Assembly: GCA_017614715.1 (NCBI GenBank)
Contig: JAGABI010000024.1
Coordinates: 27,999-91,998, forward strand
Reading direction: 5' to 3'
Source: Bacteroidales bacterium
GTDB taxonomy: Bacteria; Bacteroidota; Bacteroidia; Bacteroidales; UBA932
DNA: 64,000 nucleotides
Part shown: one piece after another, positions 35,890-44,585 of the stretch
Layout of the letters: every line of letters begins with the position of its first letter
Position numbering within the stretch: the first letter of the stretch is position 1
Notes under the pieces: generated by a model
The model's input: only the letters and a program-made list of their open reading frames with translations
What the model was told of the DNA's origin: nothing
Database searches by the model: none
Program-made: the position numbers and the translations under genes

Positions 35890-36474
35890 ATGAGTAATAA
35901 TAAAACTGTAGCCGTATATCTCGGCTCCCGAAAGGGCAAGGGGCCCGAGTTCGTAAATAATGCATACCGGCTGGGGCAACTGCTGGCCCAGAATGACATC
36001 CAGATTGTGTATGGAGGGGCTTCGGTGGGCACCATGAAGGCGCTGGCCGACGGGTGCGCTGCCGCCGGCGGACACATCACAGGAGTATTCCCAACAGGCT
36101 TCAAGGGGAAGCGGGACAACGCCGCCGCCGGAATCCACGTAGGCCCGGAGGGAGTTGCCCTGAGCGAAACCATCTTTGTAAACGACATCGCAGAGCGCAT
36201 CGCCACAATGGAGCGGCTCTCCGACGCAATGATATTCCTCCCCGGCAGCTTTGGCACAATGACCGAGGCATTCAGCTGGATGGAAGGCTGGCAGCTCGGC
36301 TACCATTTCAAACCCGCCTTCATCCTGAACACCGACGGATACTACGACGGCCTCCTGACGCAGATGCGCACCATGATCGCCTCCGGCTTCATGGACGGCG
36401 ACGACACCAACCTCCTGCACGTCGCTGATACCCCAGACTCCTTAGTGAACACTCTCACCCACATTTCAATGTAA
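35890..36474 (+). CDS. LOG-family protein (TIGR00730-type)
   Basis: 194-aa Rossmann-fold protein of the LOG family, which cleaves AMP or cytokinin riboside monophosphate to release the base. The signature is PGSFGTMTEAFSWMEGWQLGYH, a variant of PGGxGTxxE with Ser for the second Gly. VYGGASVGTMKALADG is the N-terminal phosphate-binding block. A TACCTTTA element just upstream (about 35876-35883) may be its -7 box. Physiological role in bacteria is mostly nucleotide salvage. Confidence 0.88.
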   Translation: MSNNKTVAVYLGSRKGKGPEFVNNAYRLGQLLAQNDIQIVYGGASVGTMKALADGCAAAGGHITGVFPTGFKGKRDNAAAGIHVGPEGVALSETIFVNDIAERIATMERLSDAMIFLPGSFGTMTEAFSWMEGWQLGYHFKPAFILNTDGYYDGLLTQMRTMIASGFMDGDDTNLLHVADTPDSLVNTLTHISM

Positions 36475-36612
36475 ACAGAAAACTTCCCATGCAAGCAGAA
36501 CTTTTGCCGTCACATCAAGTAGGCGGAGCATAAGTCGGAGGTCGGCTGATGCATCAAAGAAACCGTGGGCCACTGCACCCTCTCTGCATGAAGCCCGGTA
36601 TGATGTACACAC

Positions 36613-36658
36613 AAAAAGAAGGTGTATCCCTGAGAACCCAGGAATACACCTTCTTTTT
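36613..36658. terminator. Strong bidirectional terminator
   Basis: AAAAAGAAGGTGTAT is mirrored by ATACACCTTCTTTTT across a short CCTGAGAACCCAGG loop. A and T tracts flank the stem, so it works in both directions. It serves the RpiB-like gene (-) and probably the LOG gene (+). The stretch 36475-36612 holds no gene that I can support. Confidence 0.9.
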
Positions 36659-36679
36659 GGTGCGGTATGGAGAACCGCG

Positions 36680-37285
36680 TTAGCGTTTGCACATCAGAGG
36701 AACGCTGGAGAAGCCTTCCGGACGGTCGTAGAGCTCGCAGTGGCAGTCGCCGAGATGTTTAACCTTGAAGCCGTTGGCCTTGTACTCCTCATAGTTGAAA
36801 GCATTGAGCTCATCGATGGCAATCTGGTGGAACTTGTCAAAATCGGGCCACCACTCCCAGCCGCTGCCAAAGTCGTTGTAGAGGAAAGCGTCGGCGCACT
36901 GCTTGCCCAACTCGGGAGTCACATAGAATGCACCCATAGCCAGAACGTTCACGCCGTTGCCGGTGATGGCACGGAACGCTGCAGGGACAGACTCAACAAC
37001 ACCCGCATGCACACCGGGGCACTTGCTTGCAGCGATGTGGATACCCATACCGGTGCCGCAGAAGATGAGCGCACGCTCAAACTCCTTCTCAGTGATCATT
37101 GCACCTACGCGGAGGCCGATGCGGTGAAACATCAGTTCAGTATCTTCAGGATCTGAATCTGCCTTGACTCCGATATCGGTAACGGTCCAACCCTTCTTCT
37201 CAAGATATTCTTTGATAGCCTCTTTGAGAGGATAGCCGGCGAAATCGGCGGCCATCAGAATTTGTTTGTCAGCGACTTTTTTCAT
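36680..37285 (-). CDS. RpiB/LacA/LacB-family sugar-phosphate isomerase, long form
   Basis: 201-aa RpiB-family protein: AADFAGYPLKEAIKEYL at the start and CGTGMGIHIAASKCPGVHAG around the active-site Cys, with NGVNVLAMGAFYV following. It is about 50 residues longer than true RpiB, with a C-terminal extension containing FGSGWEWWPDFDKFHQIAIDELNAF. It differs clearly from the rpiB at 17378, so it probably acts on another sugar phosphate or an unphosphorylated keto sugar. A TATATTTG box lies 42 nt upstream (37327-37334 on minus), so it has its own promoter. It neighbours two 3-keto-sugar genes. Confidence 0.82.
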   Translation of the reverse strand: MKKVADKQILMAADFAGYPLKEAIKEYLEKKGWTVTDIGVKADSDPEDTELMFHRIGLRVGAMITEKEFERALIFCGTGMGIHIAASKCPGVHAGVVESVPAAFRAITGNGVNVLAMGAFYVTPELGKQCADAFLYNDFGSGWEWWPDFDKFHQIAIDELNAFNYEEYKANGFKVKHLGDCHCELYDRPEGFSSVPLMCKR

Positions 37286-37356
37286 GTCAGATAATTGATT
37301 TATTGTTAATTATTGTTTGCTTGTCACAAATATACAAAAACTGCCAGAATTATACC

Positions 37357-38181
37357 TTACAGTTCCTTAACCTTGATGTTCTTGAAAAATACCTGATGGC
37401 CGTGGTCCTGAAGCAGGATATAACCCTCTTCATAATTGCCAAAATTTGGCCAGTCGCGGTACTTGCTGTAATCCACAAGCGCATCCCACATCTGATTGTT
37501 GCGCTCATATTCCACAACCTTCTCCCCATTGAGCCAATGCTCCACATGATTGCCGTCCACCACAATCATCGCGTGACGCCAACCATCGGCATCAGCCTCA
37601 TCCCAGGGGCCGCGCTTTGCGGGAATCAGATCATAGAGTGAAGCCAGGGTGCGATTGCCGTTCACGCCCAACTTGGCGTCCGGGTGATGCTCGTCGTCCA
37701 GAATCTGGAACTCACAGCCAATGGAACTGCCGGCGCCTGTGTTCAGGAACGGATCAACAAAATACTTGATGCCGCTGTTGGCGCCCTCAGTGATCTTGAA
37801 ATCTACCTTCAGGATAAAATTGCGGTATTTGCGGGTAGTGATTATGTCGCCACCGTTTGCGCTCTCTGCACCGTCGCCCGCAAAGACATAAAGCAATCCA
37901 TCTTCTGTAATGCCCCAGCCACCCTCGGGAAACTTGCCCATGTTGACCGGCTTGGAGCTCTGCCACCCATCGGTGGTCTTGCCGTCAAAGAGGAGCTGCC
38001 ATCCGTCGGCCACTTCTGCCTCGGTGAGAGTATTTGGCTCTGCGGCGGCCACCATTGCGGCATATTCGCCCCAGTTGGGCTGCTGGCACTCCTGATTGCC
38101 AGAACAAACATTTTTGCATTGACGACAGCATGCTGGGGCAATCATCGCCAGGATGGCGACAACTATTATCACTCTTTTCAT
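37357..38181 (-). CDS. DUF1080 protein, probable 3-keto-glycoside hydrolase
   Basis: Exported protein of 274 aa of family DUF1080 (3-keto-disaccharide hydrolase). It has a signal with a Cys-rich mature start ([17 protein letters not shown]). The lectin-like jelly-roll fold is marked by [51 protein letters not shown] and [15 protein letters not shown]. The gene follows a Gfo/Idh oxidoreductase by 6 nt. Known partners oxidise glycosides at C3 so that DUF1080 enzymes can eliminate the aglycone. I start at ATG 38181 rather than the GTG two codons earlier. Confidence 0.88.
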   Translation of the reverse strand: MKRVIIVVAILAMIAPACCRQCKNVCSGNQECQQPNWGEYAAMVAAAEPNTLTEAEVADGWQLLFDGKTTDGWQSSKPVNMGKFPEGGWGITEDGLLYVFAGDGAESANGGDIITTRKYRNFILKVDFKITEGANSGIKYFVDPFLNTGAGSSIGCEFQILDDEHHPDAKLGVNGNRTLASLYDLIPAKRGPWDEADADGWRHAMIVVDGNHVEHWLNGEKVVEYERNNQMWDALVDYSKYRDWPNFGNYEEGYILLQDHGHQVFFKNIKVKEL

Positions 38182-38187
38182 AACCAC

Positions 38188-39642
38188 TTACATCTTGTAG
38201 TATTCATCCCAACCCTTGCGGGGCAGACGGTCGGCGAGCAGGCTGTTTGCAAACGGATCGTTTACGATAGTGTTGCTGACCTTGTCGAACGTAATCTTAC
38301 GCTGAGTGCGGATGGCAATGATACCCAGGCAGAAGGTCTGGCACATGGGGCCGAACACTTCAAACGGGCTGCGGGTCTTCTCCTCACCTTTGCAGGCCTT
38401 AAGGAAGTTTGCATAGTGGTTCGACGGAGTTTCCGGGACCTCGGGCAGTTTGCTTTCCATCTCTTTTGCCACATCGGGAGGGATAATCTGCAGGGGCGCG
38501 CCGTGGGTACCGCCGCGGAAGGTGAGATTCTTGCTGTAGATGACCTTTCCGGGACTCAGTGACAAATCGTCTACCGGATTATTCTGGCCGGAGGCCGGAA
38601 CGTCATCCTGATATATATCCCGCTTGCCGTAGCCCTCCGGAATAGGCGGATAATTGGTCTCGCCGTCATACCATGTGAGGTCCACAGGCGGCATGTCACC
38701 GCGGGCGGGGAACTTGAATCGCAGGGTGGTCTCCTTGGGGAAGAAGTAGTCGTTATAGTCGGTAATCTTGAGCGGATCCACCTCGTAAGGGAGACCCAAC
38801 TGGAGGAATTCGTGGCAGGTGTCTATGATGTGGGCACCCCAGTCGCCCAGTGCACCCAGGCCAAAGTCATACCAGCCGCGCCAGTTGCCGGGATGGTATT
38901 TATCGTTGTAATCGTGGAACTGCGCAGTGGTGTTCCAGATGTTCCAGTCCATGCCGTCGGGCACCGGCATTGCCTCGGGATAATGGTCAATTACAGGGTC
39001 GTACGGATACCAGCGGCGCCAAGCGTTGAAGAAGGCATCGATGCGGTAAACATCTTTGATGATACCGGCCTCCACCCATGTCTTGAACTGCCAGTAATTG
39101 GCCTCGGAATGGCCCTGGTTGCCGACCTGGGTGACCAGGTTGGGGTGACGGCGGGCACAGTCCATCATCAGCTGGCATTCATAAAATGTGCGGGCCATCG
39201 GTTTCTCCACATACACATGCTTGCCCTGGTTCAGCGCGAGCATGGTCACGGGGAAGTGTGAGAAATCGGGGATGGCTATGCAGACGGCATCGAACTGGCT
39301 GCCATACTCGTCGAACAATTTGCGGAAGTCGGTGAAAACCTTTGCAGCAGGATGCTCCGCGATGGTCATCTGGCTCTCTGCGCTCTTGGGATCGACATCA
39401 CACAAGGCCACGAACTCGCACAGCCCGGTGGCGTCGAATTCCTGAATAATCTGGCGCCCGCGATTTGCGATGCCGACAGCTGCCATACGGACTTTTTCCG
39501 GCTTGGGAGCAGCGGTTGCCTCTTTTTTCTTTTTGCGGGGATCCATCGCTTCCATTGCGTTAAGGCCGCTGGTGGCCGCAATCACGCCGGCTGCACTTGT
39601 TGCGCCGACCTGTATAAACTTGCGTCGTGAAATGTTGTTCAT
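38188..39642 (-). CDS. Gfo/Idh/MocA-family oxidoreductase with twin-arginine signal
   Basis: 484-aa NAD(P)-dependent dehydrogenase exported through Tat. The signal is NNISRRKFIQVGATSAAGVIAATSG with the SRRKF motif. The Rossmann part has KVRMAAVGIANRGRQII, and the conserved lysine is in GKHVYVEKPMART. GWYDFGLGALGDWGAHIIDT is typical of the periplasmic subgroup. It probably oxidises a glycoside at C3, and the product would be handled by the DUF1080 protein encoded directly downstream. A Lys-rich and Ala-rich linker follows the signal. Confidence 0.88.
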   Translation of the reverse strand: MNNISRRKFIQVGATSAAGVIAATSGLNAMEAMDPRKKKKEATAAPKPEKVRMAAVGIANRGRQIIQEFDATGLCEFVALCDVDPKSAESQMTIAEHPAAKVFTDFRKLFDEYGSQFDAVCIAIPDFSHFPVTMLALNQGKHVYVEKPMARTFYECQLMMDCARRHPNLVTQVGNQGHSEANYWQFKTWVEAGIIKDVYRIDAFFNAWRRWYPYDPVIDHYPEAMPVPDGMDWNIWNTTAQFHDYNDKYHPGNWRGWYDFGLGALGDWGAHIIDTCHEFLQLGLPYEVDPLKITDYNDYFFPKETTLRFKFPARGDMPPVDLTWYDGETNYPPIPEGYGKRDIYQDDVPASGQNNPVDDLSLSPGKVIYSKNLTFRGGTHGAPLQIIPPDVAKEMESKLPEVPETPSNHYANFLKACKGEEKTRSPFEVFGPMCQTFCLGIIAIRTQRKITFDKVSNTIVNDPFANSLLADRLPRKGWDEYYKM

Positions 39643-39660
39643 GCTATATTCTTTATGATT

Positions 39661-39687
39661 TTGACAAATACATGTTTGTCAAAGATA
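39661..39687 (-). promoter_or_regulatory. -7 box with overlapping palindromic operator candidate
   Basis: On the minus strand TATCTTTG (39680-39687) fits the Bacteroidota -7 element for the Gfo/Idh-DUF1080 operon. The adjoining TTGACAAA-6 nt-TTTGTCAA (39661-39682) is a perfect 8-bp-arm palindrome covering the predicted transcription start. That is the position expected for a repressor site. No regulator gene is adjacent. Confidence 0.55.
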
Positions 39688-39724
39688 ATCATTATTCGCG
39701 AGAATATAGCAACCTTTCCGGATA

Positions 39725-40093
39725 TCAAACTTGCCTTTCGCGGCGGGGTGAAGCAAAGGCCAGTCCGAGGGCGATGGCACCACCGGCAATCAGGAGCATT
39801 ATTATGTATCTCGCCCATCCCTGCAGAAACATGGAGAGCCTGACGATGAATTGGGTGCCGAGAGATCCGGGCGCAACGGGATGGAGCATGATAATGGCTG
39901 TGATGATGCAACCCAACAGCAACCCTGACGCCAGTGCTGCCAGCAAAAGCGCCCGGCTGCGGCTGCGCTCTGCCGACACAGCCCGCTTGACAGCCTCCAC
40001 AGCCTCCAGCCGGGAGTTGACCTCAATCATAAAGTTCCCTTCCGCAGGTTCAAGCGGCTTGTTTTCTTTCAAGAATTGTTCTATATCGTTCAT
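39725..40093 (-). CDS. Membrane protein downstream of the ECF sigma gene (possible anti-sigma or partner)
   Basis: 122 aa with a short acidic soluble N-terminus (MNDIEQFLKENKPLEPAEG) and two membrane helices (about residues 49-70 and 90-112). Its start overlaps the sigma-factor stop by 4 nt. This position and the N-out-of-membrane layout are common for anti-sigma factors, but no zinc-binding HxxxCxxC motif is present. Role is inference. Confidence 0.7.
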   Translation of the reverse strand: MNDIEQFLKENKPLEPAEGNFMIEVNSRLEAVEAVKRAVSAERSRSRALLLAALASGLLLGCIITAIIMLHPVAPGSLGTQFIVRLSMFLQGWARYIIMLLIAGGAIALGLAFASPRRERQV

Positions 40094-40569
40094 ATCCTGA
40101 TATGTTCTTTAAGATGTTTGCGCCCCGACGACAGCCAGTAAAGCACGGTACCGATTGGGGCGTGCATTATGGCCGCAATCTCTTTTGCGGGCAGATCTTC
40201 AAAATAATGAAGGACTATTGCGGCGCGCTCCTTCTCCGGAATCAACGCCAGCGCCCGCTGCAGCTCCTCGCGACGGAAAGCGGTGTATTCTCCCTCCGAC
40301 GAGGGGATGCGTTCCGCTGCCGGTGAGCTGATATCCACCGCCGGCAGCGGAGTGCGGCGGGTCATGTCAATGAAACAGTTATAGGCGATACGGTATAGCC
40401 AGGCCCTGAAATTGCCCTTGAAACCGTCGGAATTGATATATGCGCGTACCAGCGCTTCTTGTGCAATATCGTCTGCCCGGGAAGCATCACCCCCGCATAG
40501 CGATGCCAGGAACCGCCTGAGCGACCCCTGACACGCCCTCACTTCGGAGATGAACTGCTCCCTTGTCAT
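40090..40569 (-). CDS. ECF-type RNA polymerase sigma factor
   Basis: 159-aa sigma-70 family factor with only regions 2 and 4. Region 2 has ADDIAQEALVRAYINSDGFKGNFRAWLYRIAYNCFID, and region 4 has ALALIPEKERAAIVLHYFEDLPAKEIAAIMHAPIGTVLYWLSSGRKHL. It overlaps both neighbours by 4 nt, so the three genes are translationally coupled. The stop is TGA in an ATGA overlap. Target promoters are unknown. Confidence 0.9.
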   Translation of the reverse strand: MTREQFISEVRACQGSLRRFLASLCGGDASRADDIAQEALVRAYINSDGFKGNFRAWLYRIAYNCFIDMTRRTPLPAVDISSPAAERIPSSEGEYTAFRREELQRALALIPEKERAAIVLHYFEDLPAKEIAAIMHAPIGTVLYWLSSGRKHLKEHIRI

Positions 40570-41006
40570 TCCGACAAATTGTTCTCTTCCGCCTCAATCT
40601 CTTTGGCAAGCATCTTCTTGCCAACCATGAACGAGATAAAGAGAGCCACGCCGATTGCCACCATTATTCCGCCAAAAATAGAGAAACCGAGACTTTCTTC
40701 CGCATCTAAATCACCTTGGGCAGACATGTAACAAGAGATTACCAAAACTACTGTACCAATGAAAAAAGTAATACATGCTCCTGTGAGTTTGCCAAGAAGC
40801 TGACTCTTGACCGTCTTGGTCGCTCTGGCGGGCTTGAAGTAATCTGCATCTATATCTTTGCCAGCCTCGATGGCCTTTAGCATCACCTCAGCCTTGCGAT
40901 TGGTCTCATTCGTCTTTGCCCTGAGATTGAGCCATACTACAATGATGGGGAGTATTACACAGATACCAATCGGTATGAGCGTATCAAAAAAAGAATTCCA
41001 TGACAT
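40566..41006 (-). CDS. Small membrane protein (DUF6249-like)
   Basis: 146 aa with an N-terminal helix (IPIGICVILPIIVVWLNLR) and a soluble linker (KTNETNRKAEVMLKAIEAGKDIDADYF). Two further helices (about residues 76-95 and 108-128) follow, then an acidic end. The pattern recalls DUF6249 proteins found next to ECF sigma genes in Bacteroidota. It is the first gene of the three-gene sigma operon. Family name is tentative. Confidence 0.7.
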   Translation of the reverse strand: MSWNSFFDTLIPIGICVILPIIVVWLNLRAKTNETNRKAEVMLKAIEAGKDIDADYFKPARATKTVKSQLLGKLTGACITFFIGTVVLVISCYMSAQGDLDAEESLGFSIFGGIMVAIGVALFISFMVGKKMLAKEIEAEENNLSE

Positions 41007-41083
41007 AACATTAATCGTTTAATTGTTTAACCACAGATATAACGCAAAGCTACCATGAATTATTGGCAAATTGTGAAAATAAT

Positions 41084-41091
41084 TATCTTTG
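41084..41091 (+). promoter_or_regulatory. -7 box (TATCTTTG) before the SDR gene
   Basis: TATCTTTG fits TAnnTTTG and lies 28 nt before the ATG at 41119. TTGG-like sequence occurs near -33. The sigma-factor operon diverges from here. Confidence 0.6.
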
Positions 41092-41118
41092 ACTATATCA
41101 ACTTATAAAAAGTACACA

Positions 41119-41850
41119 ATGATCAAGAGTGGTGAGAAGATGACGGCGCTGGTGACCGGCGCTTCGCGCGGGATAGGGCTTGCCATTGCCCGCGAACTGG
41201 CCGATACAGGGTATAACCTGGCGCTGGTGGCGCGCAATGCTGAGGCGATGAATAAGGTTGCAGGAGAAATTGAGAAGGACTCTCAAGTCCGCGTAAAGCC
41301 TATTATCGCAGACTTGGCGCTGGAGGAATCTTATGCCCGCGTGGTTGCGACAACCGTGCAGGAGTTTGGCGGCATCGACCTGCTGGTCAATTGCGCCGGA
41401 CTGGCACAGCAAGGCAGTTTTACCGAGGTAGAGCCCGCCGGGTGGGACGCCATCTTTGCAGTGAATGCCAAAGCGCCATTCTTCCTGTGCAAAGAAGCCC
41501 TACCCTATCTGAAACAATCCAAAAAGCCGATTATCATCAATATAGCATCGGTAGTGGGCTTCAAGGGATACATCCACCAATCTGTGTATTCTTCCAGCAA
41601 GCACGCCCTCACCGGCTTCACCAAGGTGCTGGCCAAGGAGGTGCAGCCCTTTGGCATCCGGGTGCATCTGATTTCTCCCGGCGGCGTCGCAACCGAGATG
41701 GTCACAAAGATGCGCCCCGACATCAAGGCGGACGAATTGCTGCAGCCAGAAGAGATTGCGGAGATAGTCCGCTTCCTGGTCACCCGCAAAGGGCGCGGCA
41801 CAATAGACCAGTTCTACCTGCGCCGCTACTCCTCGCTGGCGTTCGATTAA
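41119..41850 (+). CDS. Short-chain dehydrogenase/reductase (FabG-like)
   Basis: NAD(P)-dependent oxidoreductase of 243 aa with TGASRGIG for cofactor binding, NCAGLAQ, an active-site Ser (NIASVVGFKG) and YSSSKHAL (YxxxK). It resembles 3-oxoacyl-ACP reductases but has no biosynthetic neighbours, so the substrate is unclear. Start at ATG 41119, after the -7 box. Its end overlaps the convergent glycosidase by 4 nt. Confidence 0.88.
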   Translation: MIKSGEKMTALVTGASRGIGLAIARELADTGYNLALVARNAEAMNKVAGEIEKDSQVRVKPIIADLALEESYARVVATTVQEFGGIDLLVNCAGLAQQGSFTEVEPAGWDAIFAVNAKAPFFLCKEALPYLKQSKKPIIINIASVVGFKGYIHQSVYSSSKHALTGFTKVLAKEVQPFGIRVHLISPGGVATEMVTKMRPDIKADELLQPEEIAEIVRFLVTRKGRGTIDQFYLRRYSSLAFD

Positions 41851-44258
41851 CGCAGTTTAAGCACTTTGCTTTCAAACGGAATCGGATAAGTCGATATCCA
41901 GACAGAGGGCTTGATCTGGTCCGAGGTGGCAGCCACTGCCCATACCTCCAGGGTCTTGCCCTTCAAATCTTCTGTAAGGGGGTAGTAATAGGTGTAGTTG
42001 CCCTCAGTATCGTTGAGCCAGACCTCCCAGCCGTAAGGGTCACAACTGTAAGACGGTGCGCGGTCGGGGCAGCCGTGCCACTGCCCCTCTATCTTGAGGG
42101 CCGCCCATGCTCCTTCCCGCTCAAACTTGCCGTCGAGGGCTATGCACAGATAAGCGCCTTTAGGGATCTCGTCAAGGCAGACTTCCCCTTGCCAGGTGTA
42201 TCCTTTCCAGTTGCCCTCAGCCTCATTCTTCTTTACCCAGTAGGTCGGGAACAGGTTGGTGGCGCGCCATTTAGTGCGGTCCATCGGCGCTCCGCCCCGG
42301 TATCCGCGGATTTCAGTGATGCGCATCGGGGTGAAATCGAGTTTGAAATACCGGAAAGGACCTGCTGCGCGCAAATCTACCACTGAACGAATGTCACTTA
42401 GGAAAGTTACCGGCTTCCAGCCCTTAAGGTCAGGGGAAACCCATGCCGTGGCCCCCTCCTCTATATAATATGGCAACAGGGAGAACTCGTCGTAGGTGTC
42501 AATCTCTATCGAATCCAACTCCGCAACTTCGCCCAGATCCAGGCAGAGCGATGTTGTGAACGGCTTGAAAAAGCCGTCGCGGATGGCCACAGAGAATGAT
42601 GTGTTAGGGTCGTCATCAAACATAAAGCGGTCCCAGCAGTCGCGGATTGCAAACGAACGCTGGTTGAAAAGGGCGTCGCGCGCCGCCTGAACCTGCGGTA
42701 TGGCGGTGGAGCCGGAACGCTCCAGGGATCGGAGTTCCAGGGCATTGTTATCTGCCGCATAGGTCATGGCATCGTAGATGCACTGCCCCTCGGCAGGGTA
42801 TTCCACCCGCTGCATATCCGCGAGCTTGCGATGGTACTCCCGCTTGAGCGGTTCGCCGGGGAACTTCACCCTGAAAGAACCACCCCGCGCAATTGAAGCG
42901 TTCGACCTCCCGTCCAGAGTGGCATTGCGGAACCTTACAGCACCCTTCTCCACCTTTGCGGTGTATGACTTGCCCGGCATACCCAGCAGCTTGACTTCCA
43001 CCTCATCCCCAACCTTGTCATTTACAACCTGATACGGTATTCCGCTTAGCGCCACTTTGTCCTTCTCCGGGACGGTGGTGAGTTTTATAAGGGCTGCACG
43101 GAACGGCAGCACCTCAACCTCTATCGTTTTTCCGTATGCATGACTGCCAAGGTCATAGATATAAGGGTGATACTGGCGGACCTTGACTTTAGAAGCCTTC
43201 TCCAGTCCGATGGATTCGTCCAGACGGACGGTATATTTCACCGGCTCCCAAGTGAGGTTTCGCAGGGTCAGGAAACGGGTGGAGCCGTCTCCACGGCTCA
43301 AAGCCTCGGGGCCATACTGCTCCTCCGGCAGCCTGAACCCGTTAACCAGAATGTCGCGATACTGGCGGTGAAGATTGTAGATGAATGCCAGCATCGGATA
43401 CTCATCATCGCGCAACAGCCAGGGGTTTGCATATATCTGCGGTGCCATTATCAGCTCCCGGCCGAATGCCTGCAGAATCAGGTCATCCTCCCAGTAATCC
43501 AGGCAGGAAGAGAGGCAGACGCCATGATCTTCCGTCAGGCGGGTGAGATTCTCCGGCGCCTTGCGCGAAATGGCCTGTCCGCGATGGTGCGGCGCCGTCA
43601 TCGTGTTGGTCATGAAGACATCAATATAAGTCTCATCACCGCCCAGCAGGTAGGTCGTGGAATATTTTGTTCCCGGGCCAAGTTTCAGGCGGTGGTTCAG
43701 CAGCACAAAATCGGGACGCAACTCCCTCACTTTTGCCATCATCTGCTCAAAATAGTCGTATTTGGACGGGCGGAGCGGGCCGCATACACCATCCATCTTG
43801 AAGAGTCCCAGATTGTAATCGCGGACAAACTCCCAAACCATGTCCATACGCTCCGCTGCCTCCTCCGGTGTATCGCCAAAACCGTCGGGACCGCCCCATA
43901 CACCCAGGCTTGCGCCAAAACCCGCCGCCTTGTCGCGGATGGGTGCCAGGCCGTGGGGATATTGATTTTTAAAGCGTTCAGAGCGGGTAGAGCCGTAGAA
44001 ATGACGGCCGTCCAGCATCCCGGCATCAAAAGCAAAGATGTCCAGCTCCATCCCGTAAGTATCATGCAGCCACTGGAAAAAGTCCAGCTCGGCATAGGTC
44101 TGCTCTTCACTGGGGCCCTCGTTGGTATGGCTCATCCATGTGAAATATTCCGCCTTGGAGGGGGTCTTTTCGTCCGCCCCTGCAATGGGATAATCTTGTG
44201 CAAAAACATACGTGGAGACCATCGTAAACGCCATTACGGCAAAAAGAATCTTTTTCAT
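41847..44258 (-). CDS. Clan GH-D-like glycoside hydrolase (alpha-galactosidase-type), exported
   Basis: 803-aa secreted protein with signal MKKILFAVMAFTMVSTYVFAQ. A TIM barrel occupies about residues 30-400, with DIFAFDAGMLDG, GVWGGPDGFGDTPEEA and the probable nucleophile motif LGLFKMDGVCGPL (KxD as in GH27/GH36). A beta-sandwich follows. A discoidin/F5-8-like carbohydrate-binding part (LCLDLGEVAELDSIEIDTYDEF) and a C-terminal beta domain come last. The substrate is not clear. It may belong with the GH106 and 3-keto enzymes as part of a glycan-degrading repertoire. Confidence 0.8.
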   Translation of the reverse strand: MKKILFAVMAFTMVSTYVFAQDYPIAGADEKTPSKAEYFTWMSHTNEGPSEEQTYAELDFFQWLHDTYGMELDIFAFDAGMLDGRHFYGSTRSERFKNQYPHGLAPIRDKAAGFGASLGVWGGPDGFGDTPEEAAERMDMVWEFVRDYNLGLFKMDGVCGPLRPSKYDYFEQMMAKVRELRPDFVLLNHRLKLGPGTKYSTTYLLGGDETYIDVFMTNTMTAPHHRGQAISRKAPENLTRLTEDHGVCLSSCLDYWEDDLILQAFGRELIMAPQIYANPWLLRDDEYPMLAFIYNLHRQYRDILVNGFRLPEEQYGPEALSRGDGSTRFLTLRNLTWEPVKYTVRLDESIGLEKASKVKVRQYHPYIYDLGSHAYGKTIEVEVLPFRAALIKLTTVPEKDKVALSGIPYQVVNDKVGDEVEVKLLGMPGKSYTAKVEKGAVRFRNATLDGRSNASIARGGSFRVKFPGEPLKREYHRKLADMQRVEYPAEGQCIYDAMTYAADNNALELRSLERSGSTAIPQVQAARDALFNQRSFAIRDCWDRFMFDDDPNTSFSVAIRDGFFKPFTTSLCLDLGEVAELDSIEIDTYDEFSLLPYYIEEGATAWVSPDLKGWKPVTFLSDIRSVVDLRAAGPFRYFKLDFTPMRITEIRGYRGGAPMDRTKWRATNLFPTYWVKKNEAEGNWKGYTWQGEVCLDEIPKGAYLCIALDGKFEREGAWAALKIEGQWHGCPDRAPSYSCDPYGWEVWLNDTEGNYTYYYPLTEDLKGKTLEVWAVAATSDQIKPSVWISTYPIPFESKVLKLR

Positions 44259-44316
44259 AGCATGGTACTTATGTTCTCCAAAGGTAGTGAGAATGCACCA
44301 TTATCACGAATGTTTT

Positions 44317-44347
44317 TTTGTTTGACTTGGAAGAATAGTTACATTTG
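44317..44347 (+). promoter_or_regulatory. Bacteroidota promoter before the AbrB-like gene
   Basis: TTTG at 44317-44320 and TACATTTG at 44340-44347 are 19 nt apart, matching the -33/-7 consensus. The start codon of the AbrB-like gene is 29 nt downstream. Confidence 0.7.
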
Positions 44348-44375
44348 TGGGAAATTTCTAACAAGTATAACAATT

Positions 44376-44585
44376 ATGCAAGAGAGCGACGGCAAATACA
44401 TCTTCGGAGTTGTGAAGGTGGGTGACAAAGGGCAGGTCGTGATTCCACGCGACGCCCGCAAGCTTTATGGCATCAAACCTGGCGACGCACTGCTGGTTCT
44501 GGGCGACCAGAAGGGTATGGCGATGCTCAAGACGGAGGTCTTTCAGGCCGCAATCGACCAGGCCATGGAGGGGCTTCAGAAATGA
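44376..44585 (+). CDS. AbrB/SpoVT-type DNA-binding protein
   Basis: 69-aa swapped-hairpin DNA-binding protein (FGVVKVGDKGQVVIPRDARKLYGIKPGDALLVLGD). The N-terminal half is the AbrB/MazE domain. The C-terminal helix (TEVFQAAIDQAMEGLQ) may dimerise or bind a partner. The frame is open far upstream, but the true start is the ATG at 44376 behind a good promoter. Its TGA stop overlaps the acyltransferase start (ATGA), so the pair is co-expressed and the small protein probably controls it. Confidence 0.85.
   Translation: MQESDGKYIFGVVKVGDKGQVVIPRDARKLYGIKPGDALLVLGDQKGMAMLKTEVFQAAIDQAMEGLQK

Noticed and set aside
35890..36474. Lysine decarboxylase
   Set aside because: An old misannotation of LOG-family proteins. 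The PGxxGTxxE motif and size fit LOG.
43140..44375. Long open frame upstream of the AbrB-like gene
   Set aside because: It is antisense to the clan GH-D gene, and the promoter and AbrB domain place the start at 44376.
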